Shown here: positions 54,934 to 64,000 of the stretch, one piece after another
How the letters are laid out: each line of letters begins with the position of its first letter
Position numbering within the stretch: the stretch's first letter is position 1
NCBI RefSeq assembly: GCF_000504305.1
Contig: NZ_KI632512.1
Span: 4,193,955-4,257,954, forward strand
Length of the DNA: 64,000 bases
Reading direction: 5' to 3'
Origin: Nitratidesulfovibrio termitidis HI1
GTDB lineage: Bacteria > Desulfobacterota > Desulfovibrionia > Desulfovibrionales > Desulfovibrionaceae
Translations under genes and position numbers: made by a program
Notes under the pieces: model-generated
The model's database searches: none
What the model was told of the DNA's origin: nothing
What the model saw: the letters and a program-made list of their open reading frames with translations, nothing else

Positions 54934-56850
54934 CTATTCCAGCCCCAGCGCCTCGCACAGGGTGCGCACCCGATGGCGATAGGTATGGCGGGACAGGATG
55001 TGCGTCTGCCAAGCCGTCACAAGGTCGGCACGCAAGGACGGGTCGCCTTCCAGGCGGTGCAGCAGCGTGCCAAGGCCGGGGGCCTCGTCATCAGGATGGG
55101 CCACACGGGCGGTGGGTTCCGCCGTGCCCGTGTCGCCGCTCCGGGCCGGGGAAAAGGCGATTTCGCGGCGCAGTTCTTCGGGAAAGATGTCGAGGCCCGG
55201 CGTGTCGTCGGTGATGCAGAAGCCCCCTGCCGCCCAGACGTCGAAGTGGCGCTGGGTGAGACCTGCGGGCAACAGCAGGCTGGTGACGTTCAGCGACCAG
55301 CGGGCCGAGCGGTACACGGCGGGCAGGGTGGTGTAGTAGTCCACCGGGTGGTGCAGGTCGGTGCCCTGCGGCAACAGGGGCTGCCAGCCGTCGTCGCCGA
55401 ATACGGTCAGACCGTGCGGGGCGGCGGCATTCAGACAGCGCACCCGCCGGGCCAGGGCGCATTCCTCCGCCCCCAGGCCCGCCGCGCGCACCGCGTTGCC
55501 GGGCCACAATTGCGCAATGCCAAGGCGCGCCGTCCACCAGTGAAAGTCGGGCCGGCAGTGAAAGTCGGGTCGGCAGTGAAAGTCGGGCCGGCAGTGAAAA
55601 TCGGGCCGGGAATGGACGTAGGGTCGGGGGCCAGGGGCGTCGAGCAGGGCCAGCGCTTCGTCCAGCAGGTCCGGGGCGATGCGCTGCCCCGCGAAAAAGC
55701 CGCCCTTGCCGGGGAAGGCGGACCGGCCCACGAACACCACGGGGTTCAGGTCGGCCATAGCCGCCGGAGAAAGCTGGGGGGCTCCGGCGGCCCCGCTGTC
55801 CTCGAACTGTTTCGACTCGAAACGCTCAGGCCCGAAAAATTCCGGTCCGGTGGCCAGCGGCAGATGCAGCAGTCGCTGCGCCCCGTGGGCGCGCAACAGG
55901 GGCAGGAACGAGGCATCGGTGACGCACAGCAGCGCCCCGCGCCACCACGGCCCGCGCAGGGCCGAGAGCAGGTGGAAGGGATTGTCCACGCACCAGATGG
56001 CAACGTCCACCCCGCAGGCGCGCAGCAGATGAAAGCGCTCGCCCCAGGCGTCCAGCCCCTGCAGATTCACGCTCAGGAGCAGGTCCGGGCGCTGGTCGGC
56101 CAGCAGGCGGGGCAGATCGGCGTGCAGGGTGTCCGGATCGACCCGGCGCGGAGCCAGTCCCTCGGCGGTCAGGGCGGCTTCCAGTTCCGGCAGCAGCAGC
56201 GAACCTTCCGTGCCGGGCAGCAGCACGGTGCGGGACCGGGCGGAACGCGGCCCGGCGTGCCCCGCCATGCCTTCCGGTGGCAACACCAGCGCGGGAGCCA
56301 TGCGCACGGCGCGCGCTGCGCCCAGCAGCGGCCCCCAGAAGGTGGGGAACAGCCGTTCCGCCTCGCGGTAGATCACCACCAGCGCGCGGGCAAGACGGTC
56401 GGGCGGAACATCTTCCGGCGCGGCCAGCGCCCATCCGGCGGGCATGGCCGCACGCCATGCGCCCTGCGTGTACTCATCCATATGATGGATGAACGCAGGG
56501 CATTCGATGACGAGCACGGTGGGGGCGTCTGGCCTGCCGAGGGGGGTATCTTTTTTTCGCAGCCCCGCCAGCGCTCCATCCACCGCCCGTTGCGCCGTGG
56601 CCGGATTCGGCCCCAGGCCCAGCACCACCACCTCGACGGGGGCGTCGGCCCCCTGCCCGCGCGGGGGCAGCATGGCGAAGGTGGCAGGCAGGATATCGTC
56701 CGGCAGCGTGCCGTCAGACAGAGTCCTGCCCGGCAGTCTGCCGTCCGGCGCAACGTCGGCAGGCCCCGCCACGTCAGGCCCCACCGCATCAGGCAGGGTC
56801 CGGAGCTGTCCCAGTTCGTTGGGGATGCGCAGTCGGGCGGGGCGGGCCAT
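54934..56850 (-). CDS. CgeB-like/DUF3880 glycosyltransferase
   Basis: 638 residues from ATG 56850 (AAGGAC upstream). N-terminal region has a glycosyltransferase-type fold (VEVVVLGLGPNPATAQ, VLVIECPAFIHHMDEY). Middle: DLLLSVNLQGLDAWGERFH, IWCVDNPFHLLSAL, LLCVTDASFLPLL. C-terminal sugar-transferase part: LTQRHFDVWAAGGFCITDD and TPGLDIFPEELR. This is the DUF3880/CgeB arrangement found near flagellin or spore glycosylation genes, though none is adjacent. Residues about 416-440 are an 18-bp in-frame repeat giving RPDFHC units. Donor and acceptor unknown. Confidence 0.75.
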   Translation of the reverse strand: MARPARLRIPNELGQLRTLPDAVGPDVAGPADVAPDGRLPGRTLSDGTLPDDILPATFAMLPPRGQGADAPVEVVVLGLGPNPATAQRAVDGALAGLRKKDTPLGRPDAPTVLVIECPAFIHHMDEYTQGAWRAAMPAGWALAAPEDVPPDRLARALVVIYREAERLFPTFWGPLLGAARAVRMAPALVLPPEGMAGHAGPRSARSRTVLLPGTEGSLLLPELEAALTAEGLAPRRVDPDTLHADLPRLLADQRPDLLLSVNLQGLDAWGERFHLLRACGVDVAIWCVDNPFHLLSALRGPWWRGALLCVTDASFLPLLRAHGAQRLLHLPLATGPEFFGPERFESKQFEDSGAAGAPQLSPAAMADLNPVVFVGRSAFPGKGGFFAGQRIAPDLLDEALALLDAPGPRPYVHSRPDFHCRPDFHCRPDFHCRPDFHWWTARLGIAQLWPGNAVRAAGLGAEECALARRVRCLNAAAPHGLTVFGDDGWQPLLPQGTDLHHPVDYYTTLPAVYRSARWSLNVTSLLLPAGLTQRHFDVWAAGGFCITDDTPGLDIFPEELRREIAFSPARSGDTGTAEPTARVAHPDDEAPGLGTLLHRLEGDPSLRADLVTAWQTHILSRHTYRHRVRTLCEALGLE

Positions 56851-56904
56851 GAGAGTCCTTGGCGGGCGCGGGGCTTTCGGGTACAAGCGGCCACGGGTGA
56901 CCAC

Positions 56905-57510
56905 ATGAAGACATACCGAGACCACTATTTTCTGAAGGCCAAGCAGGAAAACTATCCCGCGCGGTCCATCTACAAGCTGAAGGAAATCGACAATCGCTTC
57001 AAGCTGTTCCGCCAGGGCATGAAGGTGCTGGACCTGGGGGCTGCCCCCGGCTCGTGGTCGCTTGGCGCGGCCGAGCGGGTGGGGGCGAAGGGGCGGGTGC
57101 TGGCCTGCGACCTGCAAACCACCGAAACCCAGTTTCCGCCCAACGTCACCTTCATGCAAGAGGACGTGTTCAACCGCTCCGAGGCCTTCGAGGACGCGCT
57201 GGCGACCATGGGGCCGTTCCATGTCGTGATCAGCGACATGGCCCCGCGTACCACAGGCACACGGTTCACCGATCAGGCCCGTTCGCTTGAATTGTGCATC
57301 GAGGCCCTTGCGGTGGCGGACCATTGCCTGATAAAGGGCGGCAGTTTCGTGGTCAAGATTTTCATGGGGCCGGACGTCAAGCAACTGCATGATGCGCTGC
57401 GGGCCCGCTTCGAGACCGTGAAGACCTTCAAGCCCAAAAGCTCGCGGGTCGAAAGCAAGGAAACATTCTACGTCTGCCTCGGATACCGGGGCGACGGACA
57501 GCAGGACTGA
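56905..57510 (+). CDS. rlmE: 23S rRNA 2'-O-ribose methyltransferase RlmE (FtsJ)
   Basis: 201 residues; methylates U2552-type position of 23S rRNA. Seen: [18 protein letters not shown] loop [24 protein letters not shown], and the K-D-K-E tetrad parts GGSFVVKIF and [15 protein letters not shown]. The start at ATG 56905 follows a weak GGGTGA site. It is divergent from the glycosyltransferase gene, 54 bases apart. Confidence 0.95.
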   Translation: MKTYRDHYFLKAKQENYPARSIYKLKEIDNRFKLFRQGMKVLDLGAAPGSWSLGAAERVGAKGRVLACDLQTTETQFPPNVTFMQEDVFNRSEAFEDALATMGPFHVVISDMAPRTTGTRFTDQARSLELCIEALAVADHCLIKGGSFVVKIFMGPDVKQLHDALRARFETVKTFKPKSSRVESKETFYVCLGYRGDGQQD

Positions 57511-57613
57511 CACACAGCGCCGGCGGCGCGCGCCGGGCTGCCCGTCCGCCGCGCGTTGCGTCGTGGCGTTTCCGCATTCATCTCTTTTGCCGACATTTCT
57601 TTCAGGAGGACGC

Positions 57614-58357
57614 ATGGCCGGACATAGCAAATGGGCCAACATCCAGCACCGCAAGGGGCGTCAGGACGCCAAGCGCGGCAAGCTGTTCACCAAGGCCGCC
57701 AAGGAAATCATCATCGCCGCCAAGGGCGGTGGCGACCCGGCCAGCAACGCCCGCCTGCGCGCCGCCATTGCCGCCGCCAAGGCCGTGAACCTGCCCAAGG
57801 ACAAGATCGACAACGCCATCAAGAAGGGCACCGGTGAACTGGCGGGCGGCGACATCCTTGAAATCTCGTACGAGGGCTACGGCCCCGGCGGCGTGGCGCT
57901 GATCGTGGAAGCGGCCACCGACAACCGCAACCGCACCGTGGCCGAAGTGCGCCACATCCTTTCCAAGCACGGCGGCTCCATGGGCGAGGCCGGGTGCGTG
58001 GGCTGGATGTTCGAACGCAAGGGCGTGATCACCATGGACGGTGGCAAGTACACCGAAGATCAGGTGATGGAAGCCGCGCTGGAAGCGGGCGCCGACGACG
58101 TGCGCGACGAGGGCGGCACCTGGGAAATCCACACCGCCGTGGCCGACTTTGCCGCCGTGCGCGACGCGCTGGAAGCCGCAGGCCTGGAAATGGATTCCGC
58201 CGAATTGTCCATGATTCCCCAGAACACGGTGGAAGTGGACGCGGAAACCGGCCGCAAGCTGATGCGTCTGGTGGACGCCCTGGAAGACAACGACGACGTG
58301 CAGAACGTGCACGCCAACTTCGACCTGCCCGACGAAGTGCTGGCCGAACTGGAATAG
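57614..58357 (+). CDS. yebC: YebC/PmpR-family transcriptional regulator or ribosome-associated factor
   Basis: 247 residues, AGGAGG before ATG 57614. Seen: the invariant N-terminus [49 protein letters not shown], and the acidic C-terminus [17 protein letters not shown]. The family is often next to ruvC, as here, and recent work links it to relief of proline-stalled ribosomes as well as to regulation. Followed by a strong terminator. Confidence 0.95.
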   Translation: MAGHSKWANIQHRKGRQDAKRGKLFTKAAKEIIIAAKGGGDPASNARLRAAIAAAKAVNLPKDKIDNAIKKGTGELAGGDILEISYEGYGPGGVALIVEAATDNRNRTVAEVRHILSKHGGSMGEAGCVGWMFERKGVITMDGGKYTEDQVMEAALEAGADDVRDEGGTWEIHTAVADFAAVRDALEAAGLEMDSAELSMIPQNTVEVDAETGRKLMRLVDALEDNDDVQNVHANFDLPDEVLAELE

Positions 58358-58372
58358 CCGACATGACTCGCA

Positions 58373-58399
58373 CCGGAGCCCGCCTTGCGCGGGCTCCGG
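58373..58399 (+). terminator. Terminator after yebC
   Basis: CCGGAGCCCGC, loop CTTGC, GCGGGCTCCGG, then CGTTTCC. A perfect 11-bp stem 15 bases after the stop. Confidence 0.8.
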
Positions 58400-58587
58400 C
58401 GTTTCCGGCGTCCGTGTGACAGCCCGGGCGGCAGATTGGATGCCGCAGCACCCGTGGCCACCCCGGTGGCCCCGGTGGTCCTGACGGTCCTGACGGTCCT
58501 GCCGGGCGTGTCCCGTACCGGTCCGGCTATTCTCCATCCGCCGCGTTGCGGCATCACCCTGCATTCCCGGCATCCGCCGGAGGCCCC

Positions 58588-59145
58588 ATGCCCCTCCGCA
58601 AGCCCGCATCCCCCCAGGCGGAAACGCCTGCCCGCCCTGCATCAGCCGCCGGTGGCGTCACCGTCATCGGCATCGACCCCGGCTCGCAGTGCACCGGCTG
58701 GGGGGTGGTGCGCGAGGCGTCGGGCGTGCTCACCCTGGTGGACTGCGGAGCCATTCGCCCCAAGGGCGAGGACTTTGCCGCGCGGCTGGGCCACCTGTTC
58801 CGTGAACTGCACGCCCTGGTGGGGCGGTACACCCCGGACGAGGCGGCCATCGAGAATGTGCACGCCGCCCGCAACGTGGCCACCGCCCTCAAGCTGGGGC
58901 AGGCGCGCGGGGTGGCCGTGGCCGCCTGCGCCGCGCACGGGGTGGTGGTGGCCGACTATCAGCCCACGGAAATCAAGAAGGCCCTGGTGGGCACCGGCGG
59001 GGCGGACAAGGAACAGGTAAGCTTCATGGTGGCGCGGGTGCTGGGCGCAAAGGGCGGCTGGGGGCTGGATACCGGCGACGCGCTGGCCGCCGCCGTGTGC
59101 CACCTGAACGCCCGGCGGCTGTCCCGGCTGGCAAAGCTGGGCTGA
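58588..59145 (+). CDS. ruvC: Holliday junction resolvase RuvC
   Basis: 185 residues from ATG 58588 (CCGGAGG upstream). Cuts Holliday junctions. The four acidic catalytic residues are visible: GIDPGS, AIENVHAA, and the pair in LDTGDALAAAVCHL. A 22-residue Pro/Ala extension precedes the usual start. ruvA and ruvB lie 2.2 kb downstream, interrupted by a diguanylate cyclase gene on the opposite strand, which splits what is often one ruvCAB operon. Confidence 0.95.
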   Translation: MPLRKPASPQAETPARPASAAGGVTVIGIDPGSQCTGWGVVREASGVLTLVDCGAIRPKGEDFAARLGHLFRELHALVGRYTPDEAAIENVHAARNVATALKLGQARGVAVAACAAHGVVVADYQPTEIKKALVGTGGADKEQVSFMVARVLGAKGGWGLDTGDALAAAVCHLNARRLSRLAKLG

Positions 59146-59295
59146 CGGGCACCTCGCACGGCTGCCGCTTTCGTGCGTGGGTCTGGCCTGCATGCGTCCG
59201 TCCGGCGCAAGGGGGGCGGGTGAACAGCAGGGGACATTCTGCGCCATGCGGTGCATCGTGACGGGGATGCCTGCAGGCATGCCCCTGAAAGAAAA

Positions 59296-59330
59296 GGCCG
59301 TCCGGCGTTACCGGGCGGCCCTGTGTTTTT
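59296..59330 (+). terminator. Terminator after ruvC
   Basis: GGCCGTCCGG, loop CGTTA, CCGGGCGGCC (one G-U), then CTGTGTTTTTT. A typical rho-independent site ahead of the convergent cyclase gene. Confidence 0.85.
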
Positions 59331-59435
59331 TCAGCGGAACGGGTGCGGCCCTGCCGCCCCGTCACGGATTTTCGCATCGCATTCTGTTTCCGTCCCGCGC
59401 GGCGGCCCGCTCGCCTTTTGCCCTGCGCCGGGGCT

Positions 59436-61145
59436 TCAGTCTTCGCTCGCGGCCTCATTCAGGATGGCGCAGTGCAGCGGCGCGCTGCCGCCCGTAAGCG
59501 TGTCGTCCGGCACCTGCGATGCCCGCACCGTGCGGTTGCGGCCACAGCGCTTGGCCATGTACAGCGCGGCGTCCGCCTCGTGCAGCCAGCGGCCCGGCTC
59601 GATGTCCGGCCGCGCCTGGGCCACGCCCATGCTGACGGTCATGGGGATGGGCGTGTCGACATGGGACAGGGGTGTTTCCTCCACCTTGCGGCGTATCCGT
59701 TCCAGCAGCACCACGGCCTCGCGCTCGCCCGTGTCGGGCAACAGCAGGGCGAATTCCTCGCCGCCCACGCGGGCCAGCAGGTCCGGCTCGCGCAACTGGT
59801 TGCGGATGACCTCGGTCACGTGGGCCAGCATGGCGTCGCCCACGCCGTGGCCGTGCCGGTCATTCACCGCCTTGAAGTGGTCCAGGTCCAGCATGGCCAG
59901 GGCCAGGGGGTGTCCGCTGCGCGCGCTGCGGGCCAGTTCGGCGTTCATGGCCTCGTCCAGCCGCCGCCGGTTGAAGCACCCGGTCAGGTGGTCGCGCTCC
60001 GCCATGCGGCGCAGTTCTTCGTTCAGGCGGGTGAGGGTCTGGTTGTTGCCCGCGATGATGTGCAACTGGGACCGGTTGTGCAGGGTGTAGATGGCGGCGG
60101 AAAGCAGGGTGCCCAACGCGGCCATGCCGCACAGCACGGCGAAGCGGAAGCGCTCCTGGCGCCGGTCCTCCAGGGTCAGGGCTTCGCCCACCTCTTCGGC
60201 CACATGCAGCGAAAGGCCGTCCTGCGGGCGAGGGGTCACCCCCAGCAGCGCGGGGCGCGTGGCATCGCCGATGAGCGTCAGGCCGTGCCTTGCGGTGATG
60301 CCGCGCACCACGAAGGGGCGCAGCGACAGTTCGGGAAACGCCTCGCGCTTGTAGCGCAGGATGCGCGCCGAAACGGGCATGTCGCGCACCGGGGCATCCG
60401 GCAGGGCATGGAAGATGTGCGCCTTGTCGTTGGCCAGCACCACCACGCCCTGTTCGTCGGTGACGAAGGCGGCGTCCAGGCGCAATCGGCGCGAAAGGGT
60501 GGGCAGGTCGGCCTTCACGCCCACCACGCCCAGCACCGTGCCGTACTGGCGCACCGGAGAGGCGAAGAAGAATCCCGGCACGCTGGACACGCGCCCCACG
60601 GCGAACTGGCGGCCACGTTCGCCGGACATGGCGGCGATGAAGTAGGCGCGGTCGGCGTAGCTGGTGCCCAGCAGGCTGTCCGCCGCATCGTAGTTGCTGG
60701 TGGCGATGGTCGCGCCCGTGTGGTCCATGAGCCAGGCGATGTGCAGGCCCATGGTTTCGGCAAAGGTTTTCAGAAAGGCGTTGAGCGGGGCGCGGCGCCC
60801 CACGTTTGGCAGGAGTGGTTGTTGCGGGGCCGCCTCGGGCCGTGGAGCCACCTCGTCGCGTACCCTGTCGTCCTGGGCCAGCAGATCGGGCAGGCGGCGC
60901 AGCCCGGCGAAGGCCAGTTCGAATTCGTCGTTCATGGTGCGCTGGCGCAGGGCCAGCCGTGCCCTTGCCTCGGCCACGATCTCGTCCAGGGCGTGGATGG
61001 CCCACATGTCTGCATATCTGTCGGCTGCATAGAGTACGCAGGGCAGCAGCAGCACCAGCGTCAGCAGCAGCAGGCGAAGGGGCGTGCGCTCCGCCTGCTG
61101 GCGGAACCACGTGAAGGGCGAAGGCAGGCGGGGCGGCAAGGGCAT
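59436..61145 (-). CDS. Membrane-anchored diguanylate cyclase with Cache sensor
   Basis: 569 residues from ATG 61145 (GGAG upstream). Order: membrane helix (about 22-42), a periplasmic dCache-type sensor (about 45-365; [39 protein letters not shown]), a second helix (about 350-375), and a GGDEF domain (about 405-540). The active motif is [11 protein letters not shown]; the inhibitory site REPD stands five residues before it, so product feedback is expected. [10 protein letters not shown] and [11 protein letters not shown] also match. Makes c-di-GMP. It sits between ruvC and ruvA on the opposite strand. Confidence 0.93.
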   Translation of the reverse strand: MPLPPRLPSPFTWFRQQAERTPLRLLLLTLVLLLPCVLYAADRYADMWAIHALDEIVAEARARLALRQRTMNDEFELAFAGLRRLPDLLAQDDRVRDEVAPRPEAAPQQPLLPNVGRRAPLNAFLKTFAETMGLHIAWLMDHTGATIATSNYDAADSLLGTSYADRAYFIAAMSGERGRQFAVGRVSSVPGFFFASPVRQYGTVLGVVGVKADLPTLSRRLRLDAAFVTDEQGVVVLANDKAHIFHALPDAPVRDMPVSARILRYKREAFPELSLRPFVVRGITARHGLTLIGDATRPALLGVTPRPQDGLSLHVAEEVGEALTLEDRRQERFRFAVLCGMAALGTLLSAAIYTLHNRSQLHIIAGNNQTLTRLNEELRRMAERDHLTGCFNRRRLDEAMNAELARSARSGHPLALAMLDLDHFKAVNDRHGHGVGDAMLAHVTEVIRNQLREPDLLARVGGEEFALLLPDTGEREAVVLLERIRRKVEETPLSHVDTPIPMTVSMGVAQARPDIEPGRWLHEADAALYMAKRCGRNRTVRASQVPDDTLTGGSAPLHCAILNEAASED

Positions 61146-61331
61146 GCAGGCGGCTCCGGGCGGGTTTCCCTGATGCGGGGTGCGGGGGATGATACGGGAT
61201 TTTCCGCTTCCTACCAAGGGCGTTATCCGAGGGAGACGGTTTTTGCTGTGGCAGGCCCGGCAGGACCGTGCGGCGCGCCCGGCTTCCGGCCCGGTCGCTT
61301 TTTGTGTAGGGTGCCCGCGAGAGGTGGAACC

Positions 61332-61940
61332 ATGATCGCGTATGTCGAAGGCCGCGTTGCCGAAATCTCGGGCAATGCCTGCGTGGTGGTGACGGAAGGG
61401 GGCGTGGGGTACGAGGTGCACCTGCCCGCGCACACCCTGTCGCGCCTGCCGGAGCGGGGCGGGCAGGTGGCCTTTCACGTGCGGACGGAAGTGCGCGAGG
61501 ACGCCCTGGAACTGTTCGGCTTTTCCACCTGGGACGAGCGGCAGACCTTCATGGTGCTCACCACCATCAGCAAGGTGGGGGCGCGCACGGCCCTGGCCAT
61601 CCTTTCGCAGTTCCGCCCCGACGACCTGCGCCGCCTGGTGGTGGAGGACGACGTGCTGGCGCTGACGCGGGTGTCCGGCATCGGCAAGAAGACCGCGCAG
61701 CACATCTTTCTGGAATTGAAGTACAAACTGAAGGTCGAGGATCTGCCCGCAGGCATGGCGCTGGCGGGCGGGGCCGCTCCGGGCGGGGTGTTCCGCGATG
61801 CGCTGGCCGGGCTTGGCAACCTTGGCTACCTCGAGGACGAGGCCGCCCCGGTGCTGAAGGACGTGCTGAAGGCCGAGCCCGACCTTGACGTGGCCGGGGC
61901 GCTGCGCGCGGCCCTGAAGGCCCTGGCGAGGGGGCGCTGA
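61332..61940 (+). CDS. ruvA: Holliday junction helicase subunit RuvA
   Basis: 202 residues from ATG 61332 (AGGTGG upstream). Tetrameric DNA-binding partner of RuvB. Seen: the OB-fold start [23 protein letters not shown], the two HhH motifs [14 protein letters not shown] and [17 protein letters not shown], and the C-terminal RuvB-binding domain ([16 protein letters not shown]). It overlaps ruvB by one base (TGATG). Confidence 0.96.
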   Translation: MIAYVEGRVAEISGNACVVVTEGGVGYEVHLPAHTLSRLPERGGQVAFHVRTEVREDALELFGFSTWDERQTFMVLTTISKVGARTALAILSQFRPDDLRRLVVEDDVLALTRVSGIGKKTAQHIFLELKYKLKVEDLPAGMALAGGAAPGGVFRDALAGLGNLGYLEDEAAPVLKDVLKAEPDLDVAGALRAALKALARGR

Positions 61941-62944
61941 TGACGGCGGAGTGCAAGGGACCGGACGGCGAGGGCGCAACCAACTGCGCATCCATCTGCA
62001 TGGACGAGAACGTGCGGCCGCGCAGCCTGGACGATTTCATCGGGCAGAACGAGTTGCGGGCCAATCTCAAGGTTTTCGTGGCGGCGGCGCTGGAGCGCGG
62101 CCAGGCCATGGACCATCTGCTGTTCTACGGCAACCCCGGCCTTGGCAAGACCACCCTGGCCCAGATCATCGCGGCGGAACTGGGGGTGAACCTGGTGTCC
62201 ACCTCTGGCCCGGTGCTGGAGCGCAGCGGCGACCTGGCGGCCATCCTGACCAACCTCGGGCGGCACGACATCCTGTTCGTGGACGAAATCCACCGCATGC
62301 CCGTGGCGGTGGAGGAAGTGCTGTACCCCGCGCTGGAGGACTTCAAGCTGGACCTGGTCATCGGGCAGGGACCGGGGGCGCGCACGGTGAAGATCGACCT
62401 TGAGCCGTTCACCCTGGTGGGGGCCACCACCCGCATCGGCCTGCTGTCGTCGCCCCTGCGCGACCGCTTCGGCATCATCAGCAGGCTGGAATTCTACGCG
62501 CCCGCCGACCTTGCCCGCATCGTCACGCGCACGGCGCGCATCCTGGGGGCCAACCTGACTCCGGAAGGCGCGGTGGAGATAGGCCGTCGCTCGCGGGGCA
62601 CACCGCGCATCGCCAACCGGCTGCTGCGCCGGGTGCGCGATTTCGCGGCCGTGCACGGCAACGGCACCATCACCCCGGAACAGGCATCCGCCGCGCTGGG
62701 GCGCATGGACGTGGACGAAAGCGGGCTGGACCAGATGGACCGCAAGCTGCTGTCCGTGCTTATCGAACACTTCGGGGGCGGCCCGGTGGGCGTGAAGACC
62801 CTGGCCGTGGCCTGTTCCGAAGAAGTACGGACCATAGAAGACATTTATGAACCGTACCTGATCCAGTGCGGCTTTCTGAAGCGCACCCCGCGCGGGCGCG
62901 TGGCCACGGCCAAGGCGTACCGGCATCTCAATCTGCTGGCCTGA
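61940..62944 (+). CDS. ruvB: Holliday junction helicase motor RuvB
   Basis: 334 residues. AAA+ branch-migration motor. Seen: [20 protein letters not shown], Walker [15 protein letters not shown], Walker [12 protein letters not shown], sensor region [19 protein letters not shown], the arginine-finger area [18 protein letters not shown], and the winged helix at the C-terminus ([15 protein letters not shown]). Translationally coupled to ruvA. Confidence 0.97.
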   Translation: MTAECKGPDGEGATNCASICMDENVRPRSLDDFIGQNELRANLKVFVAAALERGQAMDHLLFYGNPGLGKTTLAQIIAAELGVNLVSTSGPVLERSGDLAAILTNLGRHDILFVDEIHRMPVAVEEVLYPALEDFKLDLVIGQGPGARTVKIDLEPFTLVGATTRIGLLSSPLRDRFGIISRLEFYAPADLARIVTRTARILGANLTPEGAVEIGRRSRGTPRIANRLLRRVRDFAAVHGNGTITPEQASAALGRMDVDESGLDQMDRKLLSVLIEHFGGGPVGVKTLAVACSEEVRTIEDIYEPYLIQCGFLKRTPRGRVATAKAYRHLNLLA

Positions 62945-62959
62945 CGGCGGACAGGCAAC

Positions 62960-63012
62960 GGTCCGGCCCACACGATCCGGTCCACGTGAGCCGGTCCACG
63001 TGATCCGGTCGG
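62960..63012. repeat. Degenerate CCGGTCCACGTGATCCGG repeat
   Basis: About three copies of an 18-bp unit upstream of thyX. The unit resembles the hypA spacer satellite at 14401 in its GATCCGG content. The rest of 62945-63177 shows no gene. Confidence 0.6.
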
Positions 63013-63177
63013 GGCGCCCTGGCTTGCGCGGCCTGTCCCGTGCCGCCTGTCCCGTACAGTCAGCCCCGTGCAGTCTGCCGGTCGAGTCCGGTCGTGGTCC
63101 CATGGCGTCTCGCGCGGCGCGCGCCACCAACCATGTTTCACCCCTTGCCCGGCCATGTGGCCGGTTACGGAACCTCC

Positions 63178-63909
63178 ATGCCCAAGACGACGCTGCGGGT
63201 CGAACTGCTGGCCCATACCCCGGAACCGCTTTCGCTGATTTATGCCGCCTTTCGCCAGTGCTACCATTCCGGGTTCGTGGCCGACATGTGGCCGCGCCTG
63301 CTGTCCGGCGATATCGCGCGCGAGAAGCAGGCCCAGTTCGTGGCCTCGGTGATGGAGTCCGGCCATGCCAGCCCGGTGGAGCACGTCAGCTTCACCTTTG
63401 CGGCGGAAGGGGTGTCCCGCGCGCTGACCCATCAGTTGGTGCGTCACCGCATCGCCTCGTATTCGCAGCAGAGCCAGCGCTACGTGGACGGCAGCAACTT
63501 CGACTACGTGCTGCCCCCGGCCATTGCCCGCAACCCGCAGGCCCTGGCCCGCTTCGAGCGGTGCATGGCCGAGATCGGCGAGGCCTACCGCGACATCAAG
63601 GCCTTGCTGGAGGCCGATGGAAGGGCCGGGGCGAGGTCCAACGAGGATGCCCGCTTCGTGCTGCCCCAGGCGGCAGAGACGCGCATCGTGTTGACCATGA
63701 ACTGCCGCAGCCTGCTCAACTTCTTCGAGCATCGCTGCTGCATGCGCGCCCAGTGGGAAATCCGGGCCATGGCCGACGCCATGCTGGACCTGTGCCGCGG
63801 CGTGCTGCCGGAACTGTTCGCCGTGGCCGGGGCCAAGTGCGAACGGCTGGGCTACTGCCCGGAGGGTGAGCGGTTCACCTGCGGCCGGTACCCCCTGCGC
63901 CAGCCCTGA
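63178..63909 (+). CDS. thyX: Flavin-dependent thymidylate synthase
   Basis: 243 residues from ATG 63178; makes dTMP from dUMP using FAD and methylene-tetrahydrofolate. Seen: the ThyX signature RHRIASYSQQSQRYVDGSNF (RHR-x7-S), HASPVEHVSFTF, and the substrate arginine region AQWEIRAMADAML. An upstream in-frame ATG at 63133 is possible. No thyA is in the window. Confidence 0.95.
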   Translation: MPKTTLRVELLAHTPEPLSLIYAAFRQCYHSGFVADMWPRLLSGDIAREKQAQFVASVMESGHASPVEHVSFTFAAEGVSRALTHQLVRHRIASYSQQSQRYVDGSNFDYVLPPAIARNPQALARFERCMAEIGEAYRDIKALLEADGRAGARSNEDARFVLPQAAETRIVLTMNCRSLLNFFEHRCCMRAQWEIRAMADAMLDLCRGVLPELFAVAGAKCERLGYCPEGERFTCGRYPLRQP

Positions 63910-63969
63910 CTGGTTGTGCGCTTGCGCACGGCCAATGCGGCGCCAGCGAGGCTGGCAGTGCAGGCCGGG

Positions 63970-63996
63970 CAGGCACATCACGCAGGATGCCTTTTT
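63970..63996 (+). terminator. Weak terminator at the window end
   Basis: AGGCA and TGCCT arms around a 12-base loop, then TTTTT. A five-base stem only. Confidence 0.35.
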
Positions 63997-64000
63997 TCCC

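Overview
The window is a GC-rich chromosomal segment of a sulfate-reducing deltaproteobacterium of the Desulfovibrio/Nitratidesulfovibrio type. The best evidence is the eight-gene coo operon (42641-51264), whose order cooM-K-L-X-U-H-hypA-cooF, with a giant fused CooM, is the arrangement I know from Desulfovibrio vulgaris. Rubrerythrin, hydrogenase maturation genes and many dispersed palindromic terminator-like repeats fit the same group. Nearly all genes are chromosomal housekeeping or energy genes. I see no prophage, insertion sequence, plasmid gene or CRISPR array. Identifications come from reading the sequence; no database was searched.

Layout. 1-8061: prmA (partial), an EndoIII-like glycosylase, a cell-wall block (envC-like, ctp protease, divergent polysaccharide deacetylase), ndk and proC. 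8284-13041: an AbrB/Doc toxin-antitoxin pair, a Smr-domain protein, sppA and an Mrp/NBP35 ATPase. 13215-14234: hypB and hypA. 14235-14778: a gene-free spacer with a perfect 10-bp GATC satellite. 14779-20031: a TPR protein, an AMIN-domain protein, divergent copZ and copA. 20243-29799: an unknown protein, a UDPGP-type uridylyltransferase, a UbiD decarboxylase, a repeat-laden winged-helix regulator, rubrerythrin and topoisomerase III. 29929-38585: YigZ, 6-phosphogluconolactonase, OsmC, an MBL hydrolase, a chemoreceptor, YhcH, a small zinc-finger protein, and a methyltransferase/TetR pair. 38677-42471: a phosphate transporter with its DUF47 partner, then hipBA. 42641-51264: the coo membrane hydrogenase operon. 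51869-57510: an SMR exporter with an attenuator-like leader, a periplasmic binding protein, a DsrE-like protein, a Cys-containing unknown, tRNA-Ala(CGC), a glycosyltransferase and rlmE. 57614-63909: yebC, ruvC, a diguanylate cyclase (opposite strand), ruvAB and thyX.

How genes work together. The coo operon encodes a complex-I-related, energy-converting [NiFe] hydrogenase: CooH/CooL catalytic core, CooU/CooX/CooF electron transfer, CooK/CooM ion-translocating membrane arm. It carries its own hypA, and a second hypA plus hypB lie about 29 kb away. RuvA, RuvB and RuvC process Holliday junctions. EnvC-like, Ctp and polysaccharide deacetylase proteins act on the cell envelope. CopZ/CopA handle copper, and DUF47/PiT handle phosphate.

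The most unusual property is the abundance of short tandem repeats. Inside genes they keep a period divisible by three (9, 12, 15 or 18 bp) and encode linkers or tails in the regulator at 25197, CopA, the SMR protein and the glycosyltransferase. In spacers the period can be free (10 bp at 14401). Other items worth a look are MITE-like palindromic elements (6483, 9041, 53451), a candidate sigma-54/activator control region upstream of cooM, and an intrinsic terminator in the leader of the SMR gene.
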